A program made the position numbers and the translations under genes. Under the pieces are notes generated by a model that saw only the letters and a program-made list of their open reading frames with translations, did no database searches and was not told where the DNA came from. Source: Tenacibaculum sp. MAR_2010_89 (GTDB taxonomy: Bacteria; Bacteroidota; Bacteroidia; Flavobacteriales; Flavobacteriaceae). From it: a stretch of 64,000 nucleotides of DNA. How positions within the stretch are numbered: position 1 is the stretch's first letter; every line of letters starts with the position of its first letter. Below, in pieces: positions 9,021 through 17,142 of this stretch. The DNA lies in assembly GCF_900105985.1 (NCBI RefSeq), contig NZ_FNUB01000005.1, positions 124,001-188,000 on the forward strand. The letters are read 5' to 3'.

Positions 9021-9040
9021 AATAAATTTTAACCCCTTTT
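9009..9040. terminator. Bidirectional terminator between convergent genes
   Basis: Perfect 15-bp arms (9009-9023 and 9026-9040, AAAAGGGGTTAAAAT) with a 2-nt loop. It has A residues on the left and T residues on the right, so it can stop both the lipoprotein gene (plus) and the DUF2911 gene (minus). Confidence 0.9.
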
Positions 9041-9056
9041 TATTTTTCTATAAAAA

Positions 9057-9599
9057 TTATCCTTTAACAGGAACTGAAACTATCGTTTTTCCCCAACCTA
9101 AATTCATGGTAAAATTATCGCCTTCACCACTAAAAGCTATTGAAAAAACTTCTAATTTTTCTTTTGCTGTTGAAACCTTTCCGGTTACACGAACTACATC
9201 TTCACTTTCTTTATAAAAATATGATCCCCAAACATTTTTAGCTGTACTTAAAATCACAGTCCATTTGGTAGCTCCTGGAATTGTAAATAAAGTGTATGTA
9301 CCTGCCTTTACTTCTTTACCACCAAAATTCACATTTTTATAAAAAGTAATTTCCGCTGCTTCATTAGCTCCCGTTCTCCATACTTTACCTGCTGGCGCTA
9401 ATTTATCTAAACCTCTTCCTTTTAACTGAGGGCGACTATATATTACTTTTACCTTCTTATTAGAAACTCTATAGCTTGAAGGGTATGACGCTGCATCCAT
9501 AGGACTTTTATCTAATCCTGGAAATTCTTGCGCATTTATTTCATTTGAAAACACTAGCGCTATTGTAAATACAATAATTGATAAAATTGATTTTTTCAT
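9057..9599 (-). CDS. DUF2911 family exported protein
   Basis: 180 residues. Signal peptide about 1-23 (ending NEINA-QE). The DUF2911 core is clear: SPMDAASYP, YSRPQLKGR, LAPAGKVWRTGANEAAEITF, GTYTLFTIPG, WTVILS and a WG pair near the end. This Bacteroidota family has no established function; the fold is probably beta-rich and the protein periplasmic. It has its own -7 box, so it is probably independent of the copper-type operon upstream. Confidence 0.85.
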   Translation of the reverse strand: MKKSILSIIVFTIALVFSNEINAQEFPGLDKSPMDAASYPSSYRVSNKKVKVIYSRPQLKGRGLDKLAPAGKVWRTGANEAAEITFYKNVNFGGKEVKAGTYTLFTIPGATKWTVILSTAKNVWGSYFYKESEDVVRVTGKVSTAKEKLEVFSIAFSGEGDNFTMNLGWGKTIVSVPVKG

Positions 9600-9635
9600 T
9601 ATTCTGTGTATATGTGATTATTTCGTATTCGTCTA

Positions 9636-9643
9636 CAAATCTA
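9636..9643 (-). promoter_or_regulatory. -7 promoter box for the DUF2911 gene
   Basis: Minus strand TAGATTTG matches TAnnTTTG, 37 bp upstream of the start at 9599. Confidence 0.5.
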
Positions 9644-9686
9644 AATATCCTTACGTTAAACTTTTATTAATTTTAAAAAAATATTT

Positions 9687-10931
9687 TTACTTTTTAGCTA
9701 CTAAAAATCTTCTTTGCTTCATTAACTCATATATAAACAATAACAATACACTTAGTCCAAAAAGAGGTAATAAAATTGCTAAGAACACTATAAATAATAT
9801 AACTACTGCCCCCACTTTAAAATCTTTTTTTACTTTAGGTATTCCCCAGTTTCCTTTTTGCCTTCTTAATAAATATGAAAAAACAGCTCCAATACTCATT
9901 AATGTGAGTGCAATGGCTACCCCAAACATTAGCCACCAATTCCATACTCCAAACTGTCCTTGATGAAATACCATAACCCACATTCTTCCTCTCATTAAAA
10001 TACCTACATCACTCCAGTTATGCGCCTTTAGTAATTTACCAGAATATTGATCAAAATGTAACATTTTTTGAGCTTTTAAGTTACTTGTTTTATTAGATAC
10101 ACTAAATGTGCTTTTGGACGATTTTGGTAGTCCTATACTTATTGTACCCTCTAAATTTTGCTGTTTTGCTATAAAAACCATTTTATCTAATGTTAATGAT
10201 TTATTAGCAATCGCTGAAGATAACCCTCTTCCATTCCATGTTTTTGGATATCCTGTATTGGTTACTTTCTGCACCCATTTAAAATTACCTCCAAAAACAT
10301 CTGTCCATGGTAAACCACCTGCTAAGGTTAGTAATAACAAACCTGAAATCCAAAACCCTAACACTGCATGTACATCTCTAAAAAGAATTCTTTTTCCTTC
10401 TTTGTATCTAATTGTAAAAACACCTTTAATACCTCTTTTAAAAGGCCACCAAATATATAGACCTGTAATAATAAGTACAATCATCCAACTTGCAATTAGT
10501 TCAATAATTTTTGTTCCTACTTTACCTCCTAATAATTCACCATGTAGTTTTCTAACGCTATACATCCATGTGTCTTTTGATGAAAACTTTCCTGATACTT
10601 CATTAGTATATGGATTTACAAATAGTGATTTTTTATGACTAAATCTACCTGAAACAAACTCTATACTTTCTTCACTATTTACAGGTAAAACCATTGCATT
10701 TGGTTTCTTTTTCATATGCTGTATAGCAACATCCCATTGTTGTTGAAAGGAGTGTTTTACTTCACCTTTTCCTACTACATGTTGAATATTCTTTTTTACC
10801 TCCTTTTCTACTTTAGGATTAAACAAATAAATAGCCCCCGTCACCGAAAGCACTAATACGAAAGGTAATGATATTAAACCAGCAATAAAATGCCACTTCC
10901 ACAACCATTGATTCAAATTTCTATTTTTCAT
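9687..10931 (-). CDS. PepSY-associated membrane protein (inner-membrane metal uptake/reductase type)
   Basis: 414 residues. The PepSY_TM architecture is visible: a first helix about 14-38 containing WHFIAGLISLPFVLVLSVTG, a periplasmic PepSY-like part, a helix pair starting near 140 (SWMIVLIITGLYIWWPF) and near 190, a second periplasmic part, and C-terminal helices from about 325. Conserved His residues on the helices (WHFIAG, KLHGE, DVHAVLGF, HQGQ) could bind haem or metal. Such proteins accompany TonB-dependent siderophore or metal receptors and are thought to reduce or move the metal across the inner membrane. It is the last gene of the operon, 8 bp after the receptor. Confidence 0.85.
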   Translation of the reverse strand: MKNRNLNQWLWKWHFIAGLISLPFVLVLSVTGAIYLFNPKVEKEVKKNIQHVVGKGEVKHSFQQQWDVAIQHMKKKPNAMVLPVNSEESIEFVSGRFSHKKSLFVNPYTNEVSGKFSSKDTWMYSVRKLHGELLGGKVGTKIIELIASWMIVLIITGLYIWWPFKRGIKGVFTIRYKEGKRILFRDVHAVLGFWISGLLLLTLAGGLPWTDVFGGNFKWVQKVTNTGYPKTWNGRGLSSAIANKSLTLDKMVFIAKQQNLEGTISIGLPKSSKSTFSVSNKTSNLKAQKMLHFDQYSGKLLKAHNWSDVGILMRGRMWVMVFHQGQFGVWNWWLMFGVAIALTLMSIGAVFSYLLRRQKGNWGIPKVKKDFKVGAVVILFIVFLAILLPLFGLSVLLLFIYELMKQRRFLVAKK

Positions 10932-10939
10932 TTCATTCT

Positions 10940-13291
10940 TTAAAAATTATACTTCACTCCAAAATGAAATGCTCTTGGGTTTCCAATACTGTACGTATTT
11001 TGTTTACCCCATTTACTATAAGAAGCTCTTACTGCATACAACTTATCAAAAATATTTAAGGCTTGCCCCCAAATTTCAAACTGTTTGTACGTATAATTTG
11101 CTCTAAAATTAAAAACTTGATGACCACCATAAGTAGAAGTTCCAAAAACTGAATTCCCTAATCCATCTTTGCCAACAACGGCTTGTCCTTCAAAACTAGT
11201 ATTATATTTTCCTATTTGTTCATGTTCAAGTGTTACTAATAAATTATTAATAGGTTTATAATTCAAAGAAGTTATTGCTATATATTTAGGTGCAGTTTGC
11301 ATATCAGTATTAGAATAATCTACATTATTATCAAAAAAAGAACGATACTTATGAGTTGCATAACTACCACTATAATTCACCCATAAATTATGAATAAAAT
11401 TATATTTAACTCCTAATTCAATTCCTTTTGAACGTGTTTTTCCAGCATTCTTTTGAACAAAATCTCCGTTATCATTTCTAATAGAAATCAACCTATCAAT
11501 TCCATCTAATTGATAAATAGCCACATCTACTTTTAATTTTGAAGGAATCATAAAGTACCCTCCAATTTCATAATTATGAAATTTAGCAGGTTGTAAAGAA
11601 AATGCATTTCCAGTTGTATTTTTTCCATTTCTAAACAAAGTTCCAACTTGTGGTGGCGTAAATCCTTTAGAGTAATTAGAATATATTCCCGCATTTTTAC
11701 TTAAATTCAAGTTAACACCTAACTTCGGTGAAAAATTAGTATAGGTTACATTTGTATCTTGTACTCCTGAATTCCCTTCATCTTTGTTATCATACTTATA
11801 TTTAAAACCATCATAACGAATTGCACCAGTTAACTTAACATTTTGTAAAGGTGATATTTCAAACTGTGCATACCCTGCATAATTAAAAATATCTGCTTCG
11901 TACTTTAAAATATAATCTCCTTTTTTAATAGAATAATATATATTTTTAGCAGATGCAACATCAACAGTTACATCAATATTTTCTGCTTGATAAGTTTGTG
12001 GTGAAAAATCAGTTGTAGCACCAACTATTAAACTTGAATTAGCAAAATTAAAATCTATTTTATGCTGAATTAAACCAACATAACTTTTAAATTTATTAAC
12101 GTTAATTTCTCCTTTTCCTGTACCATCTAAAACTCCCCCAACTCTGTTTTGTTTAATTCTATAAGATGGTAATTGGTTCATTTCATTATTTCTGTATATA
12201 AAATTAAAAGAAGTTTTATTTCGATCATTCCAAAATTTATCTAACGTAGAACGAAACCTATAAGCTTTTGCCTTACGCTCAGTAAATGTTTGATTGCTTT
12301 TATAATTTCCATCTGTATAATTTTTCTCAGAAATTGATCCTGACATATCAGAGCGATAGTTTATATATGTTAAACTATTTGTCCATTGTAAGCTCTCAGA
12401 AAACTCATTTGCATTTTTAAATGAAACAGCCGTTTTTTCATAATCAGAATGCCCTACAATACCATTATCTCTTCGTACATGATGCCCTCCAATATAAAAA
12501 CCATGCTTTTCTTTTACCGTTGTTGAAGCTTCAAGTTCATATCTTGTTAACCCTAAATCATTAATTTGAAAACCTATGGAACCACCAAACTCTTTACTAG
12601 GGTTTTTAGTAATAAAATTAAAGCTCCCTCCAATAGCTTCACTTCCATAAATACTAGAAGCTGGCCCTTTCAATACCTCAACTCTATTAAAGGTCGTATT
12701 ATTCATTTCTAACAAAGCATTATGATTAAACACTGCTACTGGACGTATTGGCAAACCATCTTCAACATATAAAAACAATGATTTTGTTGATATTGGAGAT
12801 CGAGTAGCCATAAAATGTTGCTCATTACTTGATGCTTTTGAAGTACTCATAAAAACTCCTGGAACTTGATTTACCAGCTGCTCTATTCCAAATGCTTTCA
12901 TTTCCTTTATTTGGTTCGCTGTTAATAATCCAATAGAAGCCGAAACCTCTTGTCTTTTTTGTGTTTCTCTACTTGCCGAGATTATTACTTCCTCTAAGTT
13001 TTCAATGTCCTCGTCTAAAACAATAGTATTGTAACCCTCTTTTAAAATTACTTGTTTTGTTTTATAACCTATAGCTGATACTTGTACACTTTCATTTTTT
13101 AACTTTATAGAAAAGTTACCATCGAAATCGGTAATTGTTCCTTTCTTTCTATTCTCTTGTGATATAATTGTAGCTTGTACAATAGATTCTTTTTGCTTTG
13201 TAACTACTTTTCCTTTAAAAATAGTTTGAGCTGAAGTATTTATTACAACAAATAGCATTGTAATACATACCATTAAATATGTTTTCTTCAT
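10940..13291 (-). CDS. TonB-dependent outer-membrane receptor, probably copper/metal linked
   Basis: 783 residues. Signal peptide 1-21, then a carboxypeptidase-regulatory-like domain (about 25-100, FKGKVVTKQKESIVQATI and DGNFSIKL). The plug domain starts at EEVIISASRETQKRQEVSAS and includes GIEQLVNQVPGVF and VLKGPASSIYGSEAIGG. The barrel follows and ends in a terminal Phe (HFGVKYNF). It sits between a barrel protein gene (5 bp) and a PepSY protein gene (8 bp), downstream of MbnP/MbnH homologues, which points to copper or a copper chelate as substrate. The substrate cannot be read from the receptor itself. Confidence 0.9.
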   Translation of the reverse strand: MKKTYLMVCITMLFVVINTSAQTIFKGKVVTKQKESIVQATIISQENRKKGTITDFDGNFSIKLKNESVQVSAIGYKTKQVILKEGYNTIVLDEDIENLEEVIISASRETQKRQEVSASIGLLTANQIKEMKAFGIEQLVNQVPGVFMSTSKASSNEQHFMATRSPISTKSLFLYVEDGLPIRPVAVFNHNALLEMNNTTFNRVEVLKGPASSIYGSEAIGGSFNFITKNPSKEFGGSIGFQINDLGLTRYELEASTTVKEKHGFYIGGHHVRRDNGIVGHSDYEKTAVSFKNANEFSESLQWTNSLTYINYRSDMSGSISEKNYTDGNYKSNQTFTERKAKAYRFRSTLDKFWNDRNKTSFNFIYRNNEMNQLPSYRIKQNRVGGVLDGTGKGEINVNKFKSYVGLIQHKIDFNFANSSLIVGATTDFSPQTYQAENIDVTVDVASAKNIYYSIKKGDYILKYEADIFNYAGYAQFEISPLQNVKLTGAIRYDGFKYKYDNKDEGNSGVQDTNVTYTNFSPKLGVNLNLSKNAGIYSNYSKGFTPPQVGTLFRNGKNTTGNAFSLQPAKFHNYEIGGYFMIPSKLKVDVAIYQLDGIDRLISIRNDNGDFVQKNAGKTRSKGIELGVKYNFIHNLWVNYSGSYATHKYRSFFDNNVDYSNTDMQTAPKYIAITSLNYKPINNLLVTLEHEQIGKYNTSFEGQAVVGKDGLGNSVFGTSTYGGHQVFNFRANYTYKQFEIWGQALNIFDKLYAVRASYSKWGKQNTYSIGNPRAFHFGVKYNF

Positions 13292-13296
13292 TCTTT

Positions 13297-14292
13297 TTAA
13301 AAATTATAATTTAAATAGATGCTTGATCTATATTTTATTTTAATAGTTCCTTGCGCTAATTTTTGTTGTACTGGATACATTGCTAATGCTCCTATTGTTA
13401 GCTTATTTGTATTATACTCAGCTCCAAAACTTGTAAATAAAGCATGCCCTTTTGTATTTTTAATTGGTACATCAAAAACTTTATTACTATCATAAAACTC
13501 TCCTGATACTCCCACAGATGGAACAAAATTATTTTTGCCGACATCTTTGAACATATAAAAAAAAGTACTACTAAAGTTAAACTGGTTACCAAATTGGTAC
13601 TCTTTGCTATTAGCAGTTTTTAAATAATAATTAAGATAGTTTGTTACTCCCCAGTTATTATGTTTATATACATATTGTACGTTGGTAATTACATCAATAC
13701 TACCAGTACCTAACTGAAAACTTGGGTTAATTGAATTATTAACTGTTTCGTCATAATTTCCAGTAGGAAGCTTTATACCTCCTCCCACTTTTAGTAAGTG
13801 ATTAGATGTTGAAATCACATCTTTTTCTTCATTATAACTACTCTTTTTTTTATTTAAAACAGTGTAACTAATTAAAAAAGAGATATCTCCCAACCCTTCA
13901 ATTCCTGTTGTTTTATTTACATACTCTCTTGAGTGAAAATGAAAAGGAACAAAAATTTGAGCTTCTAAATACCCTTTGATTATTGGAATTCTAGACCAAA
14001 CCTGTATTGTATTAAAAAATTCATTTATTATTGGTGAATTATTAAAAATACCATCTTTAGATTGGTACTTTTGATGTAGGTATCTTACCCCTATGAAATT
14101 ATTATCAATGATTCCTCCCAGTCCTAAACTTCCTCCATTGTTACTACACCCGCAGGCATCGCAGTCATCTAAAAACGAAGTGTAATATTTAGGAAAAGGA
14201 TTATTTGCCTCTAATTTCACTGATAAAAAACACATTAAAAGTGCTACTATTATTTTATTCTGTAAACCTCTTATCTGTAATAAATTCTTCAT
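13297..14292 (-). CDS. Outer-membrane beta-barrel protein with N-terminal Cys motif
   Basis: 331 residues. The N-terminal signal segment (hydrophobic about 13-27) precedes a Cys cluster at residues 44, 47 and 49 (CDACGC) followed by a Gly/Asn-rich run. The remainder is made of alternating strands such as GLGDISFLISYTVL and VGGGIKLPTGNY, and it ends in a barrel-like terminal Phe (YLNYNF). The GIKLPTGNY-type pattern is shared with outer-membrane transporter-like barrels of metal and aromatic-compound loci. It overlaps the MbnH gene by 38 bp, so the two are co-translated. A role in copper export or uptake is inferred from context only. Confidence 0.7.
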   Translation of the reverse strand: MKNLLQIRGLQNKIIVALLMCFLSVKLEANNPFPKYYTSFLDDCDACGCSNNGGSLGLGGIIDNNFIGVRYLHQKYQSKDGIFNNSPIINEFFNTIQVWSRIPIIKGYLEAQIFVPFHFHSREYVNKTTGIEGLGDISFLISYTVLNKKKSSYNEEKDVISTSNHLLKVGGGIKLPTGNYDETVNNSINPSFQLGTGSIDVITNVQYVYKHNNWGVTNYLNYYLKTANSKEYQFGNQFNFSSTFFYMFKDVGKNNFVPSVGVSGEFYDSNKVFDVPIKNTKGHALFTSFGAEYNTNKLTIGALAMYPVQQKLAQGTIKIKYRSSIYLNYNF

Positions 14293-15286
14293 CTGTTAAT
14301 GTTTTTAAGAAAGTAATTATTGCTGTCTTCTCCTCTTGTTTTAATTGAATTCCAACGATGCCTTTTGTGCTTTTAAGAATAGGATCTAAATTTTGTGTTT
14401 CTTGAATTCCATTAGAATAAAAATTAAGTACTGAAACTAATGAACCAAACCTTCCATCATGCATATAAGGAGCAGTTAGCTCAATATTTCTAAGACTAGG
14501 AACTTTAAACTTGTATTTATCTTCTTCTAACAAAGTAACTGTCATTCTTCCTAAGTCATTCAAATCTGGATTAATAGGTAGTCCATTATTCCTAAAAGCA
14601 TCATCTGTAAATAAATCTGAAGTATGACATGAAGCGCATTTTTCTTTAAAAAGCACTAGTCCTTTTTTTTCTTCATTTGAAAAATCTCCCCCCTTTTCCT
14701 TTCTAACATATTTATCGTATTTAGAATTCGATGAAACCATCATCAACATAAATTGTGACAATGCTTTAAATGTATTGTCTGCATTTATTTTTCCATCTTC
14801 AAACGCTTCACTAAACAACTGTTTATATGCTTTATCTTTTTGTAACTTCTCAATAACATTCGTTACAGTTTCATCCATTTCATCTGGGTTAGTAATTGGT
14901 ATTATCGGAAAGAGATCTAAATGAAAAGCTGCTCCATCCCATGAAAATTGTTTTTGAAAAGCTACATTTTGAATAGGCTGAGTATTTCTTTTACCTTTTC
15001 TATCTTCAACACCATGACTAAACTGATGTCCATGATGGGTAAAAGCAAATTTTTGTTGATGACAAAAAGCACAAGAAACCACACCATCACTAGATAATTT
15101 TCCATCATGGTACAATTTCTTTCCTAACTCAAACCCTTTCTCTGTAATAGGATTTGAACTTAAATCATAATGTGGCTCAGGAAAATTACTAGGTTTTTCA
15201 AATACAAGCTCTATATTAGTATATACCTCACCTTTTTTACAACTAAGAAAAGTACATACCAATAATACTATCAATATTTTTTTCAT
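14255..15286 (-). CDS. mbnH: MbnH-type di-haem cytochrome c peroxidase family lipoprotein
   Basis: 343 residues. Lipobox FLSC with Cys at residue 16. Two c-type haem motifs: CAFCH at 72-76 and CASCH at 217-221. Family motifs include GKKLYHDGKLSSDG, NTQPIQN, SWDG and YMHDGRFG. The MauG/CcpA family uses two haems with H2O2 to oxidise a partner protein. Because the gene just upstream encodes an MbnP homologue, this is best read as MbnH, which in the characterised methanotroph pair oxidises a Trp of MbnP to kynurenine to build a copper site. The symbol is assigned on homology and context. The start is 100 bp after the mbnP stop, with two dyads in the gap. Confidence 0.85.
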   Translation of the reverse strand: MKKILIVLLVCTFLSCKKGEVYTNIELVFEKPSNFPEPHYDLSSNPITEKGFELGKKLYHDGKLSSDGVVSCAFCHQQKFAFTHHGHQFSHGVEDRKGKRNTQPIQNVAFQKQFSWDGAAFHLDLFPIIPITNPDEMDETVTNVIEKLQKDKAYKQLFSEAFEDGKINADNTFKALSQFMLMMVSSNSKYDKYVRKEKGGDFSNEEKKGLVLFKEKCASCHTSDLFTDDAFRNNGLPINPDLNDLGRMTVTLLEEDKYKFKVPSLRNIELTAPYMHDGRFGSLVSVLNFYSNGIQETQNLDPILKSTKGIVGIQLKQEEKTAIITFLKTLTDEEFITDKRFTE

Positions 15287-15303
15287 TACGTATTATTTTT
15301 ACA

Positions 15304-15323
15304 ATTGATTAAGCTTAATCAAT
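15304..15323. promoter_or_regulatory. 20-bp perfect palindrome upstream of mbnH
   Basis: ATTGATTAAGCTTAATCAAT is a perfect dyad 18 bp upstream of the mbnH start. Its size and position fit an operator for a dimeric regulator, or a small RNA hairpin. No known regulator box is claimed. Confidence 0.5.
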
Positions 15324-15338
15324 ATCAATTAGTATAAC

Positions 15339-15377
15339 AATTCAAAAGAATGGTGTTAAATACCATTCTTTTGAATT
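15339..15377 (-). promoter_or_regulatory. Intercistronic hairpin between mbnP and mbnH
   Basis: Perfect 16-bp arms (15339-15354 and 15362-15377, AATTCAAAAGAATGGT) with a 7-nt loop, 9 bp after the mbnP stop. No U run follows on the minus strand, so it looks more like a 3'-end stabiliser or partial attenuator that would keep mbnP message above that of the downstream genes. Confidence 0.6.
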
Positions 15378-15385
15378 ACGTAATG

Positions 15386-16180
15386 TTAATGATGAGTTGC
15401 ATTATGAACATGATGCACCATGAACATATCTGTATAATTTTCAGATATATTTGAAGCTTTATCACCTCCCATAATAGTTGAGCCCTCAGATAATTTGATC
15501 TTTGTTTTTCCGTCTAGCATTTTGTTAGCATCAACTTTAATATGCAATTGAGGAGACGTTTCTTTGCTTACAATAGCAATATCCATAGGTAGGGTTACCT
15601 CCTTGTATAAGTCTACCGTAGTTCCTCTACTTGCTATATGTAGCATAAAAGGAGACGCTGTAGCTTGAGTGTTTTCTTTATAGTTCCCTTCTAAAACAAC
15701 AAATTTATACCCTGCTTGCCAACTCCAAGTTAAATTATAACCTTCAGCTAAAGTCCAAAAACCTTGTTGCACAGCTTGACCTTGCTTAAAACGCTCTTGA
15801 TCTACACCTATTCCAAACTTAATTTTGGTATATCTCCCGGCAGGTACATCTTTAAGTGAAATTTGAACTTTTTTAGTTTTATTAGTTCCTCCTTCACTTA
15901 TTATAAAGTAGCTATTATCTTTCGGGTAAACTACTTCTTTGCCTTCTTCAGTTATAAGTACAAAATTACTAACGATATAATCAAAAGAATTAATAGTTAA
16001 TATTTCACCGTTTCCATTAGTATATGTTGAAGTTCCTAATAACAATTTATCATTTGAAAATCCGTTATCAAATTCAATTGCTACTTCATTTTTTCCTTCT
16101 AATTTTTCATTTCCTATTTCGTCATCACTACACGAAACAAAAGCCATAGCTAGCGCTATGAAAGTTATTATTTTTTTCAT
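15386..16180 (-). CDS. mbnP: MbnP-like copper-binding lipoprotein
   Basis: 264 residues. Lipobox FVSC with Cys at residue 17. The family hallmarks are the N-terminal strand with a conserved FDYIVSNFVL segment, the VPAGRYTKIKFGIGVD motif, and the tryptophan-rich NLTWSWQAGYKFVVLEG stretch. A C-terminal copper-ligand-like tail MVHHVHNATHH carries five His. MbnP proteins bind copper in the periplasm using a kynurenine made from Trp by the partner MbnH, which is encoded next. Here the lipobox suggests attachment to a membrane facing the periplasm or the surface. It is probably the first or second gene of the operon. Confidence 0.85.
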   Translation of the reverse strand: MKKIITFIALAMAFVSCSDDEIGNEKLEGKNEVAIEFDNGFSNDKLLLGTSTYTNGNGEILTINSFDYIVSNFVLITEEGKEVVYPKDNSYFIISEGGTNKTKKVQISLKDVPAGRYTKIKFGIGVDQERFKQGQAVQQGFWTLAEGYNLTWSWQAGYKFVVLEGNYKENTQATASPFMLHIASRGTTVDLYKEVTLPMDIAIVSKETSPQLHIKVDANKMLDGKTKIKLSEGSTIMGGDKASNISENYTDMFMVHHVHNATHH

Positions 16181-16362
16181 CTTTTATATTTTTTTACAGC
16201 AAATTTTAACATACATATTGTTATACTCTTCCATAATAGCTTTGATCATAGAAGAGGCTTCTTACTGTAAGAATTGTATTAAATAAGTTTAAATTATGTG
16301 AATAACTACACTAACCTACTATTAAAAAAAGTAAGCCAGTTAGTTAAAAAAGTATGTAAAAA

Positions 16363-16731
16363 TTAAACTGTAGGTGGATGAAAAATTTCTTTATTAAATA
16401 AGTAGTAGTACCCTTTTTTATAGGAAAATTGTTGTGTTTTTTTATAGAAACCTTCTCTTTCGCTTTTAACCTTTAAAATACTAACAAATCCTATAGGATA
16501 TTCTTCCATAGATATTCGTAAAGAGTTAAAATCATCTTCTTGCTGCTGTTCAAGTTTTTTCATAAGCTGACATTTTCCTTTACAGCTCATCTCAGGTTTA
16601 TCTTTATTTATACATAATATTTTTGATATGTAATCATAATTAATTACATACTCTACAAATGGAGCAATTGGTCTTAACATTGCCACCATATATAAAATAA
16701 CAAAAATGTATATGTTTATTTTTTTTAACAA
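16363..16731 (-). CDS. Small CxGKC membrane protein near copper-type TonB operon
   Basis: 122 residues. One N-terminal membrane or signal helix (about 6-22) is followed by Cys40 and the motif CKGKCQLMKKL with Cys50 and Cys54, then a charged middle and a HPPTV C-terminus. Small proteins of this build (about 120-130 residues, MLRPIAPFVEY start, CxGKCxLM motif) are found next to TonB-dependent metal receptors in Bacteroidota; that is from memory. It has its own -7 box 20 bp upstream. With 182 bp to mbnP it may be the first gene of the copper-type operon or a separate co-regulated one. Confidence 0.6.
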   Translation of the reverse strand: MLKKINIYIFVILYMVAMLRPIAPFVEYVINYDYISKILCINKDKPEMSCKGKCQLMKKLEQQQEDDFNSLRISMEEYPIGFVSILKVKSEREGFYKKTQQFSYKKGYYYLFNKEIFHPPTV

Positions 16732-16750
16732 ACCTTGATTATATTCGGTG

Positions 16751-16758
16751 CAAAGATA
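16751..16758 (-). promoter_or_regulatory. -7 promoter box for the CxGKC gene/copper-type operon
   Basis: Minus strand TATCTTTG matches TAnnTTTG, 20 bp upstream of the ATG at 16731, implying a very short leader. Confidence 0.5.
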
Positions 16759-16918
16759 ATTTTAGTTTTTTAAAAAGAATATGATATTTAACATATTTCT
16801 TTACTATTAAGAACCTGAACCTTTTAACAATTAATGATTTTTACAAGAATGAGATTCTCTAATTATTAGAAAAAGAATGCTTTGTAAGTGCTATTTTAAT
16901 TTATTCTAAATAAATTAC

Positions 16919-16926
16919 TATATTTG
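16919..16926 (+). promoter_or_regulatory. -7 promoter box for the 63-residue Cys-rich gene
   Basis: TATATTTG matches TAnnTTTG, 20 bp upstream of the ATG at 16946. It supports the reality of this small gene. Confidence 0.5.
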
Positions 16927-16945
16927 CACTTTATATTAAAAGAAT

Positions 16946-17137
16946 ATGATTGTTTTTTACGTTGATAATAAAAAAGTTACGCCTATAGTATCTCTAAATA
17001 ATGAGAAAACTATCTGTGACTCTATTTGCTCATCAAACTGCATAAAACCAAAAGGTAAATGTTGCAATAAGTACCTAAAAAAAGGCATCAACTGTAAGCG
17101 ATGCCCTTTAACTTTTGATTTAAAAGCTGTATCTTAA
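16946..17137 (+). CDS. Small cysteine-rich protein, possibly metal binding
   Basis: 63 residues with seven Cys at 24, 28, 32, 39, 40, 50 and 53, in the pattern CxxxCxxxC-x6-CC-x9-CxxC, in a lysine-rich context. No signal peptide, so it is probably cytoplasmic. The Cys spacing suggests a zinc- or copper-binding mini-domain. Small proteins with a KCCxKYxKKG-x-xCKxCP motif occur in other flavobacteria, but I know of no function. It is divergent from the CxGKC gene and ends 6 bp before the convergent tyrS stop. Confidence 0.65.
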   Translation: MIVFYVDNKKVTPIVSLNNEKTICDSICSSNCIKPKGKCCNKYLKKGINCKRCPLTFDLKAVS

Positions 17138-17142
17138 ACTAA

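Noticed and set aside
10108..10638. Open frame of 176 codons opposite the PepSY gene
   Set aside because: It is a shadow of a well-supported membrane protein gene; its translation is Pro/Leu-rich without motifs.
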